The notes beneath the pieces were generated by a model, which had not been told where the DNA came from, did not search any database, and saw only the letters and a list, made by a program, of their open reading frames with translations. Of a stretch of DNA of 17,359 bases, positions 6,587-13,536 are shown piece after piece. The position numbers and the translations under genes were made by a program. The first letter of the stretch is position 1; each line of letters begins with the position of its first letter. Source of the stretch: Candidatus Pacearchaeota archaeon (GTDB taxonomy: Archaea; Nanobdellota; Nanobdellia; Pacearchaeales; GW2011-AR1). The DNA lies in assembly GCA_016176815.1 (NCBI GenBank), contig JACOWL010000030.1:1-17359 (forward strand), written 5' to 3'.

Positions 6587-6735
6587 TGCTCGCGGGCTCA
6601 CAGAAATTAATAAGATTGTTGTGTGAGAAAAGTTTATGAGTTGGATTAATCAATTAAAATAAATAATAATTATTTAAGCTGTCTGTGTAGAAATCATAAA
6701 TAAATTCGAGGAGCATGAGCGACGAGTATTTTGCT
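6587..6735 (-). repeat. Intergenic repeat family, copy 4
   Basis: Read on the minus strand: ACTCGTCGCTCATGCTCC (about 6725 to 6708), CGAATTTATTT, ACACAGACAGCTTAAATAAT, GATTAATCC, AACTTTTCTCACA, TTAATTTCTGTGAGCCC and the closing GAGCAGGTTTTT at about 6594 to 6583. It begins beside the stop codon of the endonuclease IV-like gene. The block CGAATTTATTT...ACAGACAGCTTAAATAA is nearly identical to the plus-strand copy at 16260-16315. Confidence 0.65.
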
Positions 6736-6755
6736 CCGGCTCGCGACCCCGCTTT

Positions 6756-7904
6756 TTAATTTATCCTCTTATTATTTTCATAAATATACATTTTTCTTTT
6801 TGCAAGTTCTTCAAAAAAAGACTTGCAGGGAACAGCTTCTTCCGGAGCCGTGATTCCTTCTTTTTTTATTAAATTTTTATTCAGCATTTGAGCCATTATA
6901 GATATTGACATTCCTGTATTTATGTTGCTCCCAACATCTTCCCAGCCTTTCAAAGTTTTAACTAAACAATCCATTTCTATTTTTTTAGGTCTTCCGCCGT
7001 ATTTTCCATAAACTTTAATCCAGATATCTTCTGTTTCTTTGTAGCCTTTTGGGCGGTCAATTTTTTTTAAAACTTCCCGTGTAAAATCTATTGGCCTTAA
7101 ATTAATTCCATTTATATTAATGGGCTCTTTTGAACCAAATCCTAATTTAATTATCGCATCTAAAACTTTAAAAGAATGTTCGGGAAATCCTGCTTTATAG
7201 TGCACAAATTTTAATCCTTTTTTTCCAAAATATCTTTTGAATGTAAAAACCTCAGAATGGACAATACAATAAGTGTTCTGTTTTTTAATTTCCCTGAATT
7301 TTAATGCCCCCTCAAAAGTGCAGGCTTTTGTTTTTTTGAATTTTCCATTGTCTAAAACAATCGGGTCTGTTGTAAGTTCGTGGACAATGCTTTCTATAGA
7401 GTAGGGCAAAATAAATTTCTTAATATTTGAATCCCATGCAAATCCAACTTCAATATGCTCGACAGAATCCATTTTATTGACGGCATAAGCAGCCATAACA
7501 TTTGATATTCCCGGAGTAGAACCGCATCCTAAGAGAGCAGTTAATTTTCTTTTTTTAAAATCTTTGTCAAATTTATATTGCTGTATTGTCATTTCCTGCA
7601 ATCCTCCGAGGTCAAGGTAATGAAGTCCGGATATTAAACACGCTTTCATAGCATTGATATTCATTCTTAATTCAGCGCAATTCACGGCGATTTTTGCGCC
7701 GGATTTTTTTAAAATACCCGCCGTTTTTTCAATATTATTTAAATCAACATAAGCAAATTTTGCTTTTTTATATTTAAGAAGGGTTTTTATTCTTGATTTA
7801 TTTCTTCCGCACAGCAAAACAGAATATCCTGATTCAAGCAAATCTTTTGATGTGATATTCCCCTCCTCGCCAGTCGCGCCCAAAACAACAAAATCAAATA
7901 ACAT
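6756..7904 (-). CDS. Saccharopine dehydrogenase-like oxidoreductase (paralogue 2)
   Basis: The 382-aa protein begins with a Rossmann fold: strand FDFVVLGATGEEGN with the dinucleotide loop GATGEEG (9-15) and CGRN (32-35) at the end of the second strand, where the arginine often contacts NADP. CGSTPGISNVMAAYAV (131-146) is the family's second conserved segment. Saccharopine dehydrogenases and carboxynorspermidine dehydrogenases share this layout; the substrate cannot be told. It resembles the neighbouring 387-aa gene across its length, including the tail KRKMYIYENNKRIN, so the two arose by tandem duplication and have diverged. It starts 79 bp after its paralogue. A TATA-like stretch derived from a duplicated gene tail lies about 30 bp upstream. 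Confidence 0.85.
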   Translation of the reverse strand: MLFDFVVLGATGEEGNITSKDLLESGYSVLLCGRNKSRIKTLLKYKKAKFAYVDLNNIEKTAGILKKSGAKIAVNCAELRMNINAMKACLISGLHYLDLGGLQEMTIQQYKFDKDFKKRKLTALLGCGSTPGISNVMAAYAVNKMDSVEHIEVGFAWDSNIKKFILPYSIESIVHELTTDPIVLDNGKFKKTKACTFEGALKFREIKKQNTYCIVHSEVFTFKRYFGKKGLKFVHYKAGFPEHSFKVLDAIIKLGFGSKEPININGINLRPIDFTREVLKKIDRPKGYKETEDIWIKVYGKYGGRPKKIEMDCLVKTLKGWEDVGSNINTGMSISIMAQMLNKNLIKKEGITAPEEAVPCKSFFEELAKRKMYIYENNKRIN

Positions 7905-7905
7905 T

Positions 7906-7947
7906 TTAATTTATTCTATGATTATTTTTATAAATATAAATCTTTCT
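7906..7947 (-). pseudogene. Relic of a duplicated saccharopine dehydrogenase-like C-terminus
   Basis: On the minus strand, 14 codons ending in TAA read RKIYIYKNNHRIN, a blend of the tails of both flanking paralogues (RKIYIYKNDKKIN and RKMYIYENNKRIN). A 25-bp stretch (7924-7948) is identical to 8002-8026 in the end of the upstream gene. The reading frame stops just upstream of the relic, so nothing more of the gene remains. The AT-rich core (7927-7942) lies about 30 bp before the next ATG, where a TATA box would be. Confidence 0.6.
7927..7942 (-). promoter_or_regulatory. Putative TATA box made from duplicated coding sequence
   Basis: ATTTATATTTATAAA on the minus strand is centred about 30 bp before the ATG at 7904. 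The same bases inside the upstream gene encode IYIYK. A separate promoter for the downstream paralogue is therefore possible, besides read-through from the operon. Confidence 0.4.
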
Positions 7948-7983
7948 CCCATTTTAATTTCCTATTGGAATGTATGAAAAATT

Positions 7984-9147
7984 TTAATTGATCTTTTTAT
8001 CATTTTTATAAATATAAATCTTTCTCTTAGATAATTCCTTAAAAAAATCTTCTTCCGGGATTATAGATTCCGGAGGGAAAACTCCTTTGTCTGCTATTTT
8101 TCCGTCAGCAATCATCTGGGCAATAATTGACGGCGGAATTCCCGTATCCTTGTCAATTGTTTCATTAATTCCTAAAATTTTTGCATCCATAATAATTTTT
8201 TTATGCTTGCTGGAAACTACTGCTCTTATTATTTCATACTCATTTATTCTTTTAGGAATTGTTTTTGGCAGTTTTTTTAAAATTTCCAAAGAAACATCTT
8301 TTGTATTAAATTTATTTTTGCCTATTTTTATTTCTTCATCTGAAATAAATCCAATTTCTTTAAGCATTTTTATTTTATCCACAAAATCGTCGTCAAACGC
8401 GATTTTAAAAGAAACATTTTTTGCTTTTAATGTATAGGGCAGAGTCGCTATTTCAGAATGTATTGTGTATTGGGGTTTTTGCATTCCAACCGGCTTGGGA
8501 AATTTATATTCCTCTCTTCCTGAAATCGGTTCAACAAATTTTATTTTTCCATTTTCAAAAACCGCAGGCTTCCAGGAAAATTCTTCAAAAATTGTCTGGA
8601 TTGAATAAGAAGCAGACAGCGGAGAGAGCTGTTTATATGTTGAAAAATCTTTATATCCAATTTTTATTTCTATATTTTCTACTTTATCTAAAAATCCTGA
8701 TGCATATTTTGCCAGAACATTTGTAATTCCGGGAGAAGCCCCTATCCCGAGGACTGCAGTTAAATTATTTTTTTTAAATTGATTGTTTAATTTTAATTGT
8801 TTTTTTGTGTAATGATACAACCCCCCTAAGTCAATATAATTTGTTTTTGATTTTAGACACGCTTTCATAACATCAAGATTAAATTCATGATGCACTGCAT
8901 GAATCACGACATCAATATTCTTAAATGCTTTAACTAATGTTTTCGGTTTTGAAACATCAGCATATCTTATTTCAGCGTCGTTCTTTTTAGCTAAATTTTT
9001 AACTGAATTTACATCTCTTGCTAAATATATTGCCTTTCCATTGAAAGTTTCAGCCAAATCTTTAGCAATTATTTTTCCCATTGAACCCAATCCAAGAATT
9101 CCTATTATTTTATTTTTATCTTTTTTAGAATTAGTTTTGATTTTCAT
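7984..9147 (-). CDS. Saccharopine dehydrogenase-like oxidoreductase (paralogue 1)
   Basis: I choose the ATG at 9147 (387 aa) rather than an ATG 27 bases further up, because 9147-9144 forms an ATGA overlap with the aldehyde dehydrogenase stop, and because the Rossmann strand then begins a normal distance in: KNKIIGILGLGSMGK with GLGSMG at 19-24. GIGASPGITNVLAKYASG is the conserved second segment of saccharopine dehydrogenase-like enzymes. The likely chemistry is NAD(P)-dependent reduction or oxidation at a secondary amine formed between an amino acid and an aldehyde. Translational coupling to an aldehyde dehydrogenase suggests they share a semialdehyde (inference). It differs clearly from its downstream paralogue in sequence, so the two may act on different substrates or form a heteromer. 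Confidence 0.84.
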   Translation of the reverse strand: MKIKTNSKKDKNKIIGILGLGSMGKIIAKDLAETFNGKAIYLARDVNSVKNLAKKNDAEIRYADVSKPKTLVKAFKNIDVVIHAVHHEFNLDVMKACLKSKTNYIDLGGLYHYTKKQLKLNNQFKKNNLTAVLGIGASPGITNVLAKYASGFLDKVENIEIKIGYKDFSTYKQLSPLSASYSIQTIFEEFSWKPAVFENGKIKFVEPISGREEYKFPKPVGMQKPQYTIHSEIATLPYTLKAKNVSFKIAFDDDFVDKIKMLKEIGFISDEEIKIGKNKFNTKDVSLEILKKLPKTIPKRINEYEIIRAVVSSKHKKIIMDAKILGINETIDKDTGIPPSIIAQMIADGKIADKGVFPPESIIPEEDFFKELSKRKIYIYKNDKKIN

Positions 9148-10613
9148 TTTTTTCCATAAACAGTATAATGCCATGATTTTCTTTTTTCGCCTTTTAAATC
9201 AATGTAAATATGTTTCAGCGTCGTGTATTCTTCTAAGGCATATAAAGACAAATCTTTTCCATAGCCCGTTTGTTTTCTCCCGCCATGGGGCATTTCAGAG
9301 ACTAAAGGACCGTGTTCATTTATCCATACCTCTCCAAATTTCAGTTTATTTGAAACTCTTAACGCTCTTTGTATATCTTTGGTCCAAATACTTGACGCCA
9401 AACCGTAATCAACATCATTTGCTAACTTTATAACTTCTTCTTCACCATTAAATTTGAATAATAAAATTATTGGTCCAAAAATTTCCTGCTGGCACAAATT
9501 TGATTTATGCTCAATGCCTTCAATTAAACTAACTGGAATAAACCATCCCTCCGAATTTTTCCCGGAATAAATAAGTTTTCCCTGCTTTTTTGCCTGCCCT
9601 AAAAATCTTGATACTTTTTCAAACTGCTGTTTTGAATTTAACGGCCCTAAATCTGTATTTTCATTTAAAGGGTCTCCTAATTTTATTTTTTTAATTTCTT
9701 CAGTTAATTTTTTTACAAATTGATTATAGATATTTTTTTGCAGATAAATTCGCGTCGCTGCGGTGCAATCCTGCCCTGAATTTATTAAACTTCCCGCAGC
9801 AGCTCCAGCTGCAGCCGCGTCAATATCTGCGTCATCAAATACTATGAACGGCGCTTTTCCTCCGAGTTCTAAATGCACTTTTTTTATGTTTTGCGACGCT
9901 AACTGCATTACTTGTTTCCCCGTTTCTGTATTTCCGGTTAAAGCAATCATATCTATTTTTGGATGTTTGGCCAGTTCATTTCCAATTTCTTCTCCCGTTC
10001 CGGTTATTACATTTATTACTCCGTCGGGAAAACCTGCTTTTTTTGTTAATCTTGCCAGCTCCAAAGTTGTCAATGGCGTTGCTGAAGAAGGTTTTAAAAT
10101 TATTGTATTTCCTGCGGCAACTGCAGCTAATTTCCAGCAAGCCATCATTAGAGGATAATTCCAAGGAGTAATTGATGCTACCACGCCTATCGGCTCGCGT
10201 CTTAAAATAGAAGTTCCGTCTGACGAATATTCGCCGGCAGATTTTCCTTCTAAAATTCTGCAGGCTCCGGCGTAAAATTTTAAATTGTCTATTGAAAAAG
10301 GCAAATCTCCTTCTCTCGCCATTTTTATTGATTTGCCCTGATTTTGAGATTCTAATTTTGCAAATTTTTCTAAATTCTCTTCCAGCAATTCGGCTAACTT
10401 ATAAAATTTAGACGCCCTTTCAGCAGGCGTTGCGCTGCTCCAAATTTCAAATGCTTTTTTTGCTGAATTTACGGCGTCGTCAACATCTTTTTTATTGCTT
10501 TTCTGCACTTTTGCAATTACTTTTTGAGTGTATGGATTAAGAACATCTATAGTTTGATTAGAACTGGATTTTATTTCTTTTCCGTTAATAAAATTAAAAT
10601 ATTCCGCCACCAT
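9144..10613 (-). CDS. NAD(P)-dependent aldehyde dehydrogenase, aminobutyraldehyde dehydrogenase-like
   Basis: The 489-aa enzyme is a full-length aldehyde dehydrogenase. The oxyanion asparagine is N152 (TPWNYP), K174 lies in the cofactor site (LKPSSATP), E249 is the general base (LELGGK), C283 is the nucleophile (SGQDC), and E377/F379 (QEIFGP) bind the nicotinamide ribose. The segments SGQDCTAATRIY and MPHGGRKQTGYGKDLSLYAL look most like gamma-aminobutyraldehyde or betaine-aldehyde dehydrogenases, which act on amino-aldehydes. It is first in an operon with two saccharopine dehydrogenase-like genes, joined by an ATGA overlap. A reasonable but untested idea is oxidation of an amino-semialdehyde from lysine or a polyamine. 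No Shine-Dalgarno is seen; a TATA-like CTAAATATTAAA (10641-10652) lies 33 bp upstream. Confidence 0.92.
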   Translation of the reverse strand: MVAEYFNFINGKEIKSSSNQTIDVLNPYTQKVIAKVQKSNKKDVDDAVNSAKKAFEIWSSATPAERASKFYKLAELLEENLEKFAKLESQNQGKSIKMAREGDLPFSIDNLKFYAGACRILEGKSAGEYSSDGTSILRREPIGVVASITPWNYPLMMACWKLAAVAAGNTIILKPSSATPLTTLELARLTKKAGFPDGVINVITGTGEEIGNELAKHPKIDMIALTGNTETGKQVMQLASQNIKKVHLELGGKAPFIVFDDADIDAAAAGAAAGSLINSGQDCTAATRIYLQKNIYNQFVKKLTEEIKKIKLGDPLNENTDLGPLNSKQQFEKVSRFLGQAKKQGKLIYSGKNSEGWFIPVSLIEGIEHKSNLCQQEIFGPIILLFKFNGEEEVIKLANDVDYGLASSIWTKDIQRALRVSNKLKFGEVWINEHGPLVSEMPHGGRKQTGYGKDLSLYALEEYTTLKHIYIDLKGEKRKSWHYTVYGKK

Positions 10614-10624
10614 CTTTATAAAAA

Positions 10625-10705
10625 GACACAGACAGCTTTTCTAAATATTAAATTCCTAAAAATTTTCTTACATATCAATTTTTTTAATTTCTGCGAGCAG
10701 GTATT
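10625..10705 (+). repeat. Intergenic repeat family, copy 5 (plus strand)
   Basis: This copy begins with ACACAGACAGCTTTTCTAAA beside the aldehyde dehydrogenase start. It continues through AAATTTTCTTACATATCAAT and TTAATTTCTGCGAGCAGGTA; the last includes the compact hairpin CTGC-GA-GCAG and runs into T-rich sequence. It lies head to head with the minus-strand copy at 10780-10915. Together they fill most of the 367-bp gap before the truncated membrane-protein gene. Confidence 0.6.
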
Positions 10706-10779
10706 TGCTTTACTTTTTAATATAATTTGAAAAAAGTTTTTTATTCTTTAATTTGCATTTTTCTAAAGAAAAATGAGTT

Positions 10780-10915
10780 GGTTGCTGCGAAATCGCACAA
10801 GTGCAGATTTCTACGCTAAAAGAAAAATTATCGCCGTAATATTTTTTTATATCAAAATTATTAAATTTAATTGTTTTAAGCTATTAATCCATCTCTAAAA
10901 CTTTTCACTTTTTCT
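10780..10915 (-). repeat. Intergenic repeat family, copy 6
   Basis: The hairpin at 10789-10811 reads GAAATC-GCAC-AA-GTGC-A-GATTTC, followed by TACGCTAAAAGAAAAATTAT, the same plus-strand context as copies 2 and 3. The middle stem is one pair longer and different in sequence, yet fully paired. AGCTATTAATCCATC (about 10879-10893) marks the far end. Confidence 0.65.
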
Positions 10916-10920
10916 CTGTA

Positions 10921-10980
10921 AAAATTAAATTCTAAAAAAAATTAAAAAATAAAAAAATAATAAAAAAGAAAAATAAAAAA
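10921..10980 (-). terminator. T-rich transcription terminator region
   Basis: Directly after the stop of the truncated gene, the minus strand is a run of T-tracts separated by single A, G or C bases for about 55 bp. Archaeal RNA polymerase terminates at such U-rich stretches without needing a hairpin. Short reading frames crossing it are not credible genes. Confidence 0.5.
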
Positions 10981-11343
10981 TTATCTTCGTTTTCTTTGAT
11001 CTTTCCCCAAGGGATGACTCTGCTGAGCCTTCCAAGCAACAAATCCTAAAATAATTAGAGACGCTATTCCTGCTAATCCTCCTAAGAAAGGAATTATTCC
11101 TGCAAGAGGAATTAATGATAACCATCCAGGATAATTTCTGATTTCAAAAATTCTCCAGTGCGCAATTATTAAAAGCACACCAAGGATAGCCCATCCGATA
11201 ATGGGAATCAGCCATAAAAATGCCCATGCCCAGTGGAATTTTCCTAAACTAAGAACTAATCCGGTTCTTGCAAAAGGGATCCAAGCAAGCCAGGGATTTT
11301 TGTGTCTTAGTTTTTTTCCAATTGTTGCCCAAGCAAAAAACAG
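10981..11343 (-). pseudogene. 5'-truncated multi-pass membrane protein
   Basis: An open frame of 120 codons on the minus strand ends at 10981 but has no start: two in-frame TAGs lie just above it (11344-11346 and 11353-11355). The only start-like codon, a GTG at 11178, would remove half of the conserved-looking sequence. The peptide has the repeating pattern KNPWLAWIPFART and NYPGWLSLIPLAGIIPF with helices between, typical of small DPANN and CPR membrane proteins with PGW-x-x-x-IP motifs, and ends KDQRKRR. The missing part should hold at least one N-terminal helix. The break point coincides with the start of DNA without the intergenic repeats, suggesting an insertion or deletion edge. A functional 65-aa product from the GTG is the alternative. 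Confidence 0.55.
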
Positions 11344-11403
11344 CTACAATTTGTTCTATTTACAAATGGGTAACTTTAAAATTAGTTTTTTATTAAATTC
11401 TGA

Positions 11404-11562
11404 ATGGGAAGTCGTTTTACTTTAGATACAATAGACATACTTCTATTTTTTTTAATACCAATTATTTTAATTAGTGGGATTAATAACAATTTTAAGATTG
11501 CAATATTAGTGTTAGTGGTTCTAATAATTGCGATTATTAGATGGATTCAAAGGATATTCTAA
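11404..11562 (+). CDS. Small two-helix membrane protein, unknown function
   Basis: A 52-aa frame on the plus strand encodes two hydrophobic helices (about 11-25 and 30-47) divided by the polar turn SGINNN, with a basic C-terminus (RWIQRIF). A TATA-like CTTTAAAATT (about 11374-11383) lies about 27 bp before the ATG, the same spacing as at neighbouring genes. It ends one base before the stop of the convergent 76-aa gene. No family is recognised. The promoter spacing and clean hydrophobic pattern make it more likely real than chance, but it is short and unsupported otherwise. Confidence 0.45.
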   Translation: MGSRFTLDTIDILLFFLIPIILISGINNNFKIAILVLVVLIIAIIRWIQRIF

Positions 11563-11563
11563 A

Positions 11564-11794
11564 TTAAATTTTTTCACCTTTCTTTTTTATTCTCTGTATT
11601 AATCCTTCTTTCTTTGAATGTATTTTAACTTTTTTCCCTAAAAATGTAGGATATATAACTAATTTATCCAAATCATCGTCATGAGTTATTTTATTTTGTA
11701 AATCAGATAATTTCAAATCTCCATATTTATTTTTTAAAATAGCTATCAAATTAATTAATTCCCCTTTGTTAAGTAATACAGAATTTACACTCAT
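11564..11794 (-). CDS. Hypothetical small charged protein
   Basis: The 76-aa product is soluble and rich in Lys, Leu and Asp. The first half could form helices (LLNKGELINLIAILKNKYGD, then LSDLQNKITHDDDLDKLV). The second half holds short strands ending in a strongly basic tail (KKEGLIQRIKKKGEKI), which might contact nucleic acid or a membrane surface. No motif is recognised. It starts 24 bp after the stop of the multi-helix membrane gene on the same strand, so the two probably share a transcript. Confidence 0.55.
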   Translation of the reverse strand: MSVNSVLLNKGELINLIAILKNKYGDLKLSDLQNKITHDDDLDKLVIYPTFLGKKVKIHSKKEGLIQRIKKKGEKI

Positions 11795-11818
11795 ATGATT
11801 TTTAATACTTTATTATTT

Positions 11819-12433
11819 TTAAGTCTTTCTCTTATTTTTTGAAAACAATGTTTTAAAATAAGGCAACAATAAATTTATTCCTATTGAAAGGAAAATAAGA
11901 CATAGAATTAAACTAATTACCATAATAAAAATTATTCCTTTAACTAAGAAGATTGCTACAAAAAACCATAAAGATAATGTTAAACATAAAATTCCTGCAA
12001 TAAATATTAAAATGCCTTTTTCTTTTTTACTGATTCTTTTAAATAATAAGGCAACAACTAAAAAAATAATTGCAAGTATAAGAGAAACTAATATTCCAAT
12101 TGCAGAAAAGAAAGCAACCATAATAAATAAAACTAAAGCAGAGGCAATGTTAGTACTTATTCCTAACCCTCCAGCAATTTTTGAAACTACTGCTTCAGGT
12201 ATAAGAAGCGAGGTAATTGAAGCAGGTAAAGTCGCTCCAATCCATAAAGAGATAATAATCGCAAAAGTTGTAATTATGGGATGTTTTTGTAATATCAAAT
12301 AAGCAGTTAATAAACTACCTCCACTAACTAAAATAAAAAAGATTGAAAGAATCATAAATAAAATAGACAAAAATAAAGAAATATTTGTAATGCCTTTAGC
12401 AAATGCGAGACCAACTTTTTTTAAAAAACCCAT
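11819..12433 (-). CDS. Multi-pass membrane protein, unknown function
   Basis: The 204-aa protein has about six membrane segments: roughly 17-39, 52-78, 94-106, 108-131, 140-163 and 166-189. Charged loops are few, and the C-terminus is basic (KTLFSKNKRKT). There is no signature of a transporter or enzyme that I can identify. It is first in a two-gene minus-strand unit with the 76-aa protein and diverges from the plus-strand 60-aa gene across a 107-bp gap. Base composition and codon choice (many GTA, GCA and GGA codons, few C-ending ones) look like the small genes around it and unlike the flanking metabolic genes; this was judged by eye, not counted. Confidence 0.65.
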   Translation of the reverse strand: MGFLKKVGLAFAKGITNISLFLSILFMILSIFFILVSGGSLLTAYLILQKHPIITTFAIIISLWIGATLPASITSLLIPEAVVSKIAGGLGISTNIASALVLFIMVAFFSAIGILVSLILAIIFLVVALLFKRISKKEKGILIFIAGILCLTLSLWFFVAIFLVKGIIFIMVISLILCLIFLSIGINLLLPYFKTLFSKNKRKT

Positions 12434-12508
12434 TTTAAGAAATATTCTTTTAATCTTAAAAAGATATCTATTAACACTTGTTAACGCAACAAAGAATACA
12501 AAACATAG

Positions 12509-12520
12509 GATTTATAAAAG
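12509..12520 (+). promoter_or_regulatory. TATA box deciding the 12541 start
   Basis: GATTTATAAAAG is centred about 27 bp before the ATG at 12541. A longer reading frame from a TTG at 12478 would run through this promoter, so the later ATG is preferred. Confidence 0.55.
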
Positions 12521-12540
12521 GAGAGTCTTTCTATTTTTTT

Positions 12541-12723
12541 ATGAATGATGACCAAGAATATTTTAGTAAGCAAATAGATTATTTAAAATTTAATAATTTT
12601 TTTGAGAAGGATAAAGTTGCTTTGGCTATTGCAGCGTCTTCTATATTGCTCTCCAAAAAAATAGATGAAATTGGTAATAAAATAGATGATTTAAACAAGA
12701 TTCTTTTAGAAAAGGATAATTAA
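12541..12723 (+). CDS. Small coiled-coil-like hypothetical protein
   Basis: Starting at the ATG, the product is 60 aa: MNDDQEYFSKQ at the front and a regular amphipathic heptad-like C-terminal helix, SKKIDEIGNKIDDLNKILLE, that could form a coiled coil. A middle hydrophobic stretch, KVALAIAASSILLS (about 25-38), could lie in a membrane or a helix bundle. An alternative 81-aa frame uses a TTG start but overlaps the TATA box, so I reject it. No family is recognised. It is the first of a run of short plus-strand genes, each with its own TATA box or tight coupling. Confidence 0.55.
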   Translation: MNDDQEYFSKQIDYLKFNNFFEKDKVALAIAASSILLSKKIDEIGNKIDDLNKILLEKDN

Positions 12724-12758
12724 AATATGATTTCTTTTTCATTTTGTTTAAATAAAAG

Positions 12759-12769
12759 ATTTATAAACA
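12759..12769 (+). promoter_or_regulatory. TATA box of the TM2 gene
   Basis: GATTTATAAAC is centred about 25 bp before the ATG at 12789. Nearly the same word precedes the genes at 12541 and 13348 at the same distance. Confidence 0.55.
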
Positions 12770-12788
12770 CTAAATACTTTGTTTTAAA

Positions 12789-12998
12789 ATGGGTGATAAA
12801 AAAGTAAAATGGATTGTGGCTCTTTTGCTTTCTATATTTTTAGGAGGTTTGGGAGTAGATAGATTCGTTATGGGACATGTTGGATTAGGAATTCTTAAAT
12901 TAGTAACTCTTGGAGGTTGCGGTATTTGGTGGTTAATTGATGTAATTTTAATTGCAACAAAACACAAATATGGCGGCGTTCAATGGATAGAAAAATAA
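12789..12998 (+). CDS. TM2-domain membrane protein
   Basis: The 69-aa product is a bare TM2 domain: a basic N-terminus, a first helix (about 8-22), the short GGLGVDRFVMGH turn with the DRF motif, then a second helix (about 31-56) containing LGGCGIWWLIDVILI. TM2 proteins are small membrane proteins of unclear function found across bacteria, archaea and animals. The gene has a TATA box 25 bp upstream and overlaps the DUF2752-like gene by 16 bp. TM2 and DUF2752 genes are often neighbours in bacteria as far as I recall, so the pairing looks like a functional unit rather than chance. Confidence 0.85.
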   Translation: MGDKKVKWIVALLLSIFLGGLGVDRFVMGHVGLGILKLVTLGGCGIWWLIDVILIATKHKYGGVQWIEK

Positions 12999-13306
12999 AA
13001 AATATTTCTTCAAGAATATTAACTTTATCATATCCAAAATATCGGTTTTTTGTTTTTTTAATTGTTTTAATTTTACTGGCTTTGCTTCCAATGAACATAG
13101 TTGCAAAGACTCATGATTTATCAATTTGTTCTAAGACTCTTGGGAAATATTGTTATTCGGTCGGAATTACTCGTGGAGTTTCATCATTATTAAAAGGAAA
13201 TTTTTCACAAGCAATTGAATATAATTTTCTTTCTATTCCTACTTTAATTATATTATTGCTTATAATGCTTTTTGATTTAAGGAGTATTTTTAAAAAGAAA
13301 GAATAA
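12983..13306 (+). CDS. DUF2752-like membrane protein
   Basis: The 107-aa protein has a first membrane helix (about 22-40), a conserved external segment and a second helix (about 85-98). The segment reads C49-SKTLGKY-C57-YSVGITRGVSSLLKGNFSQAIEYN. This follows the DUF2752 pattern of a cysteine, CPxCGxTR, a leucine pair, G-D/N-F and an A-x-x-x-N ending. The CPxCG part has become CYSVG, so the second cysteine of the putative metal or disulfide pair is lost while GxTR is kept. C49 could pair with C57 instead. The function of the family is unknown. It overlaps the TM2 gene by 16 bp and is transcribed with it. Confidence 0.75.
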   Translation: MDRKIKNISSRILTLSYPKYRFFVFLIVLILLALLPMNIVAKTHDLSICSKTLGKYCYSVGITRGVSSLLKGNFSQAIEYNFLSIPTLIILLLIMLFDLRSIFKKKE

Positions 13307-13316
13307 AAAAAGGTAA

Positions 13317-13327
13317 GATTTATATAG
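13317..13327 (+). promoter_or_regulatory. TATA box of the His-rich peptide gene
   Basis: GATTTATATAG is centred about 26 bp before the ATG at 13348. An AGAGG stands directly against the ATG, too close for ordinary ribosome binding, so leaderless translation is favoured. Confidence 0.5.
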
Positions 13328-13347
13328 AAACTTTTCTGGTTAAGAGG

Positions 13348-13530
13348 ATGTCTAAGCAAGATCATGTACAACATTCTCATCACACAGAACATACTACTCA
13401 TGTTTCTAAAGGGGGTGGGTTTTTTAATAGTTTTTTTAGTTGGATGGGAAATAGTGCCGGGTGTTGTATAGGTATTGTAGTTGCAGTGATAATTACAGGA
13501 ATCTTAATTGCTATCTTAACCAGCAATTAA
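13348..13530 (+). CDS. His-rich single-pass membrane peptide
   Basis: The 60-aa product has a hydrophilic N-terminus with six histidines (HVQHSHHTEHTTHV, about 6-19), a glycine-phenylalanine linker (GGGFFNSFFSWMGN), then GCCIG leading into one membrane helix (about 38-58). The histidine cluster and cysteine pair could bind a metal near the membrane; nothing else indicates function. It has its own TATA box, and the DUF2085-like gene begins six bases after its stop, so it joins the TM2/DUF2752 neighbourhood to DUF2085. No family is recognised. Confidence 0.6.
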   Translation: MSKQDHVQHSHHTEHTTHVSKGGGFFNSFFSWMGNSAGCCIGIVVAVIITGILIAILTSN

Positions 13531-13536
13531 TAAAAA

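Noticed and set aside
9148..9174. Upstream ATG for saccharopine dehydrogenase-like paralogue 1
   Set aside because: It adds nine residues encoded entirely within the end of the aldehyde dehydrogenase gene; the ATGA overlap at 9147-9144 is the better start.
9763..10171. Frames of up to 131 codons opposite the aldehyde dehydrogenase
   Set aside because: They are antisense shadows of a gene with all catalytic residues intact.
12478..12540. N-terminal extension of the 12541 gene from a TTG codon
   Set aside because: It would be translated through the TATA box at 12509-12520, and the ATG at 12541 has the spacing typical of this window.
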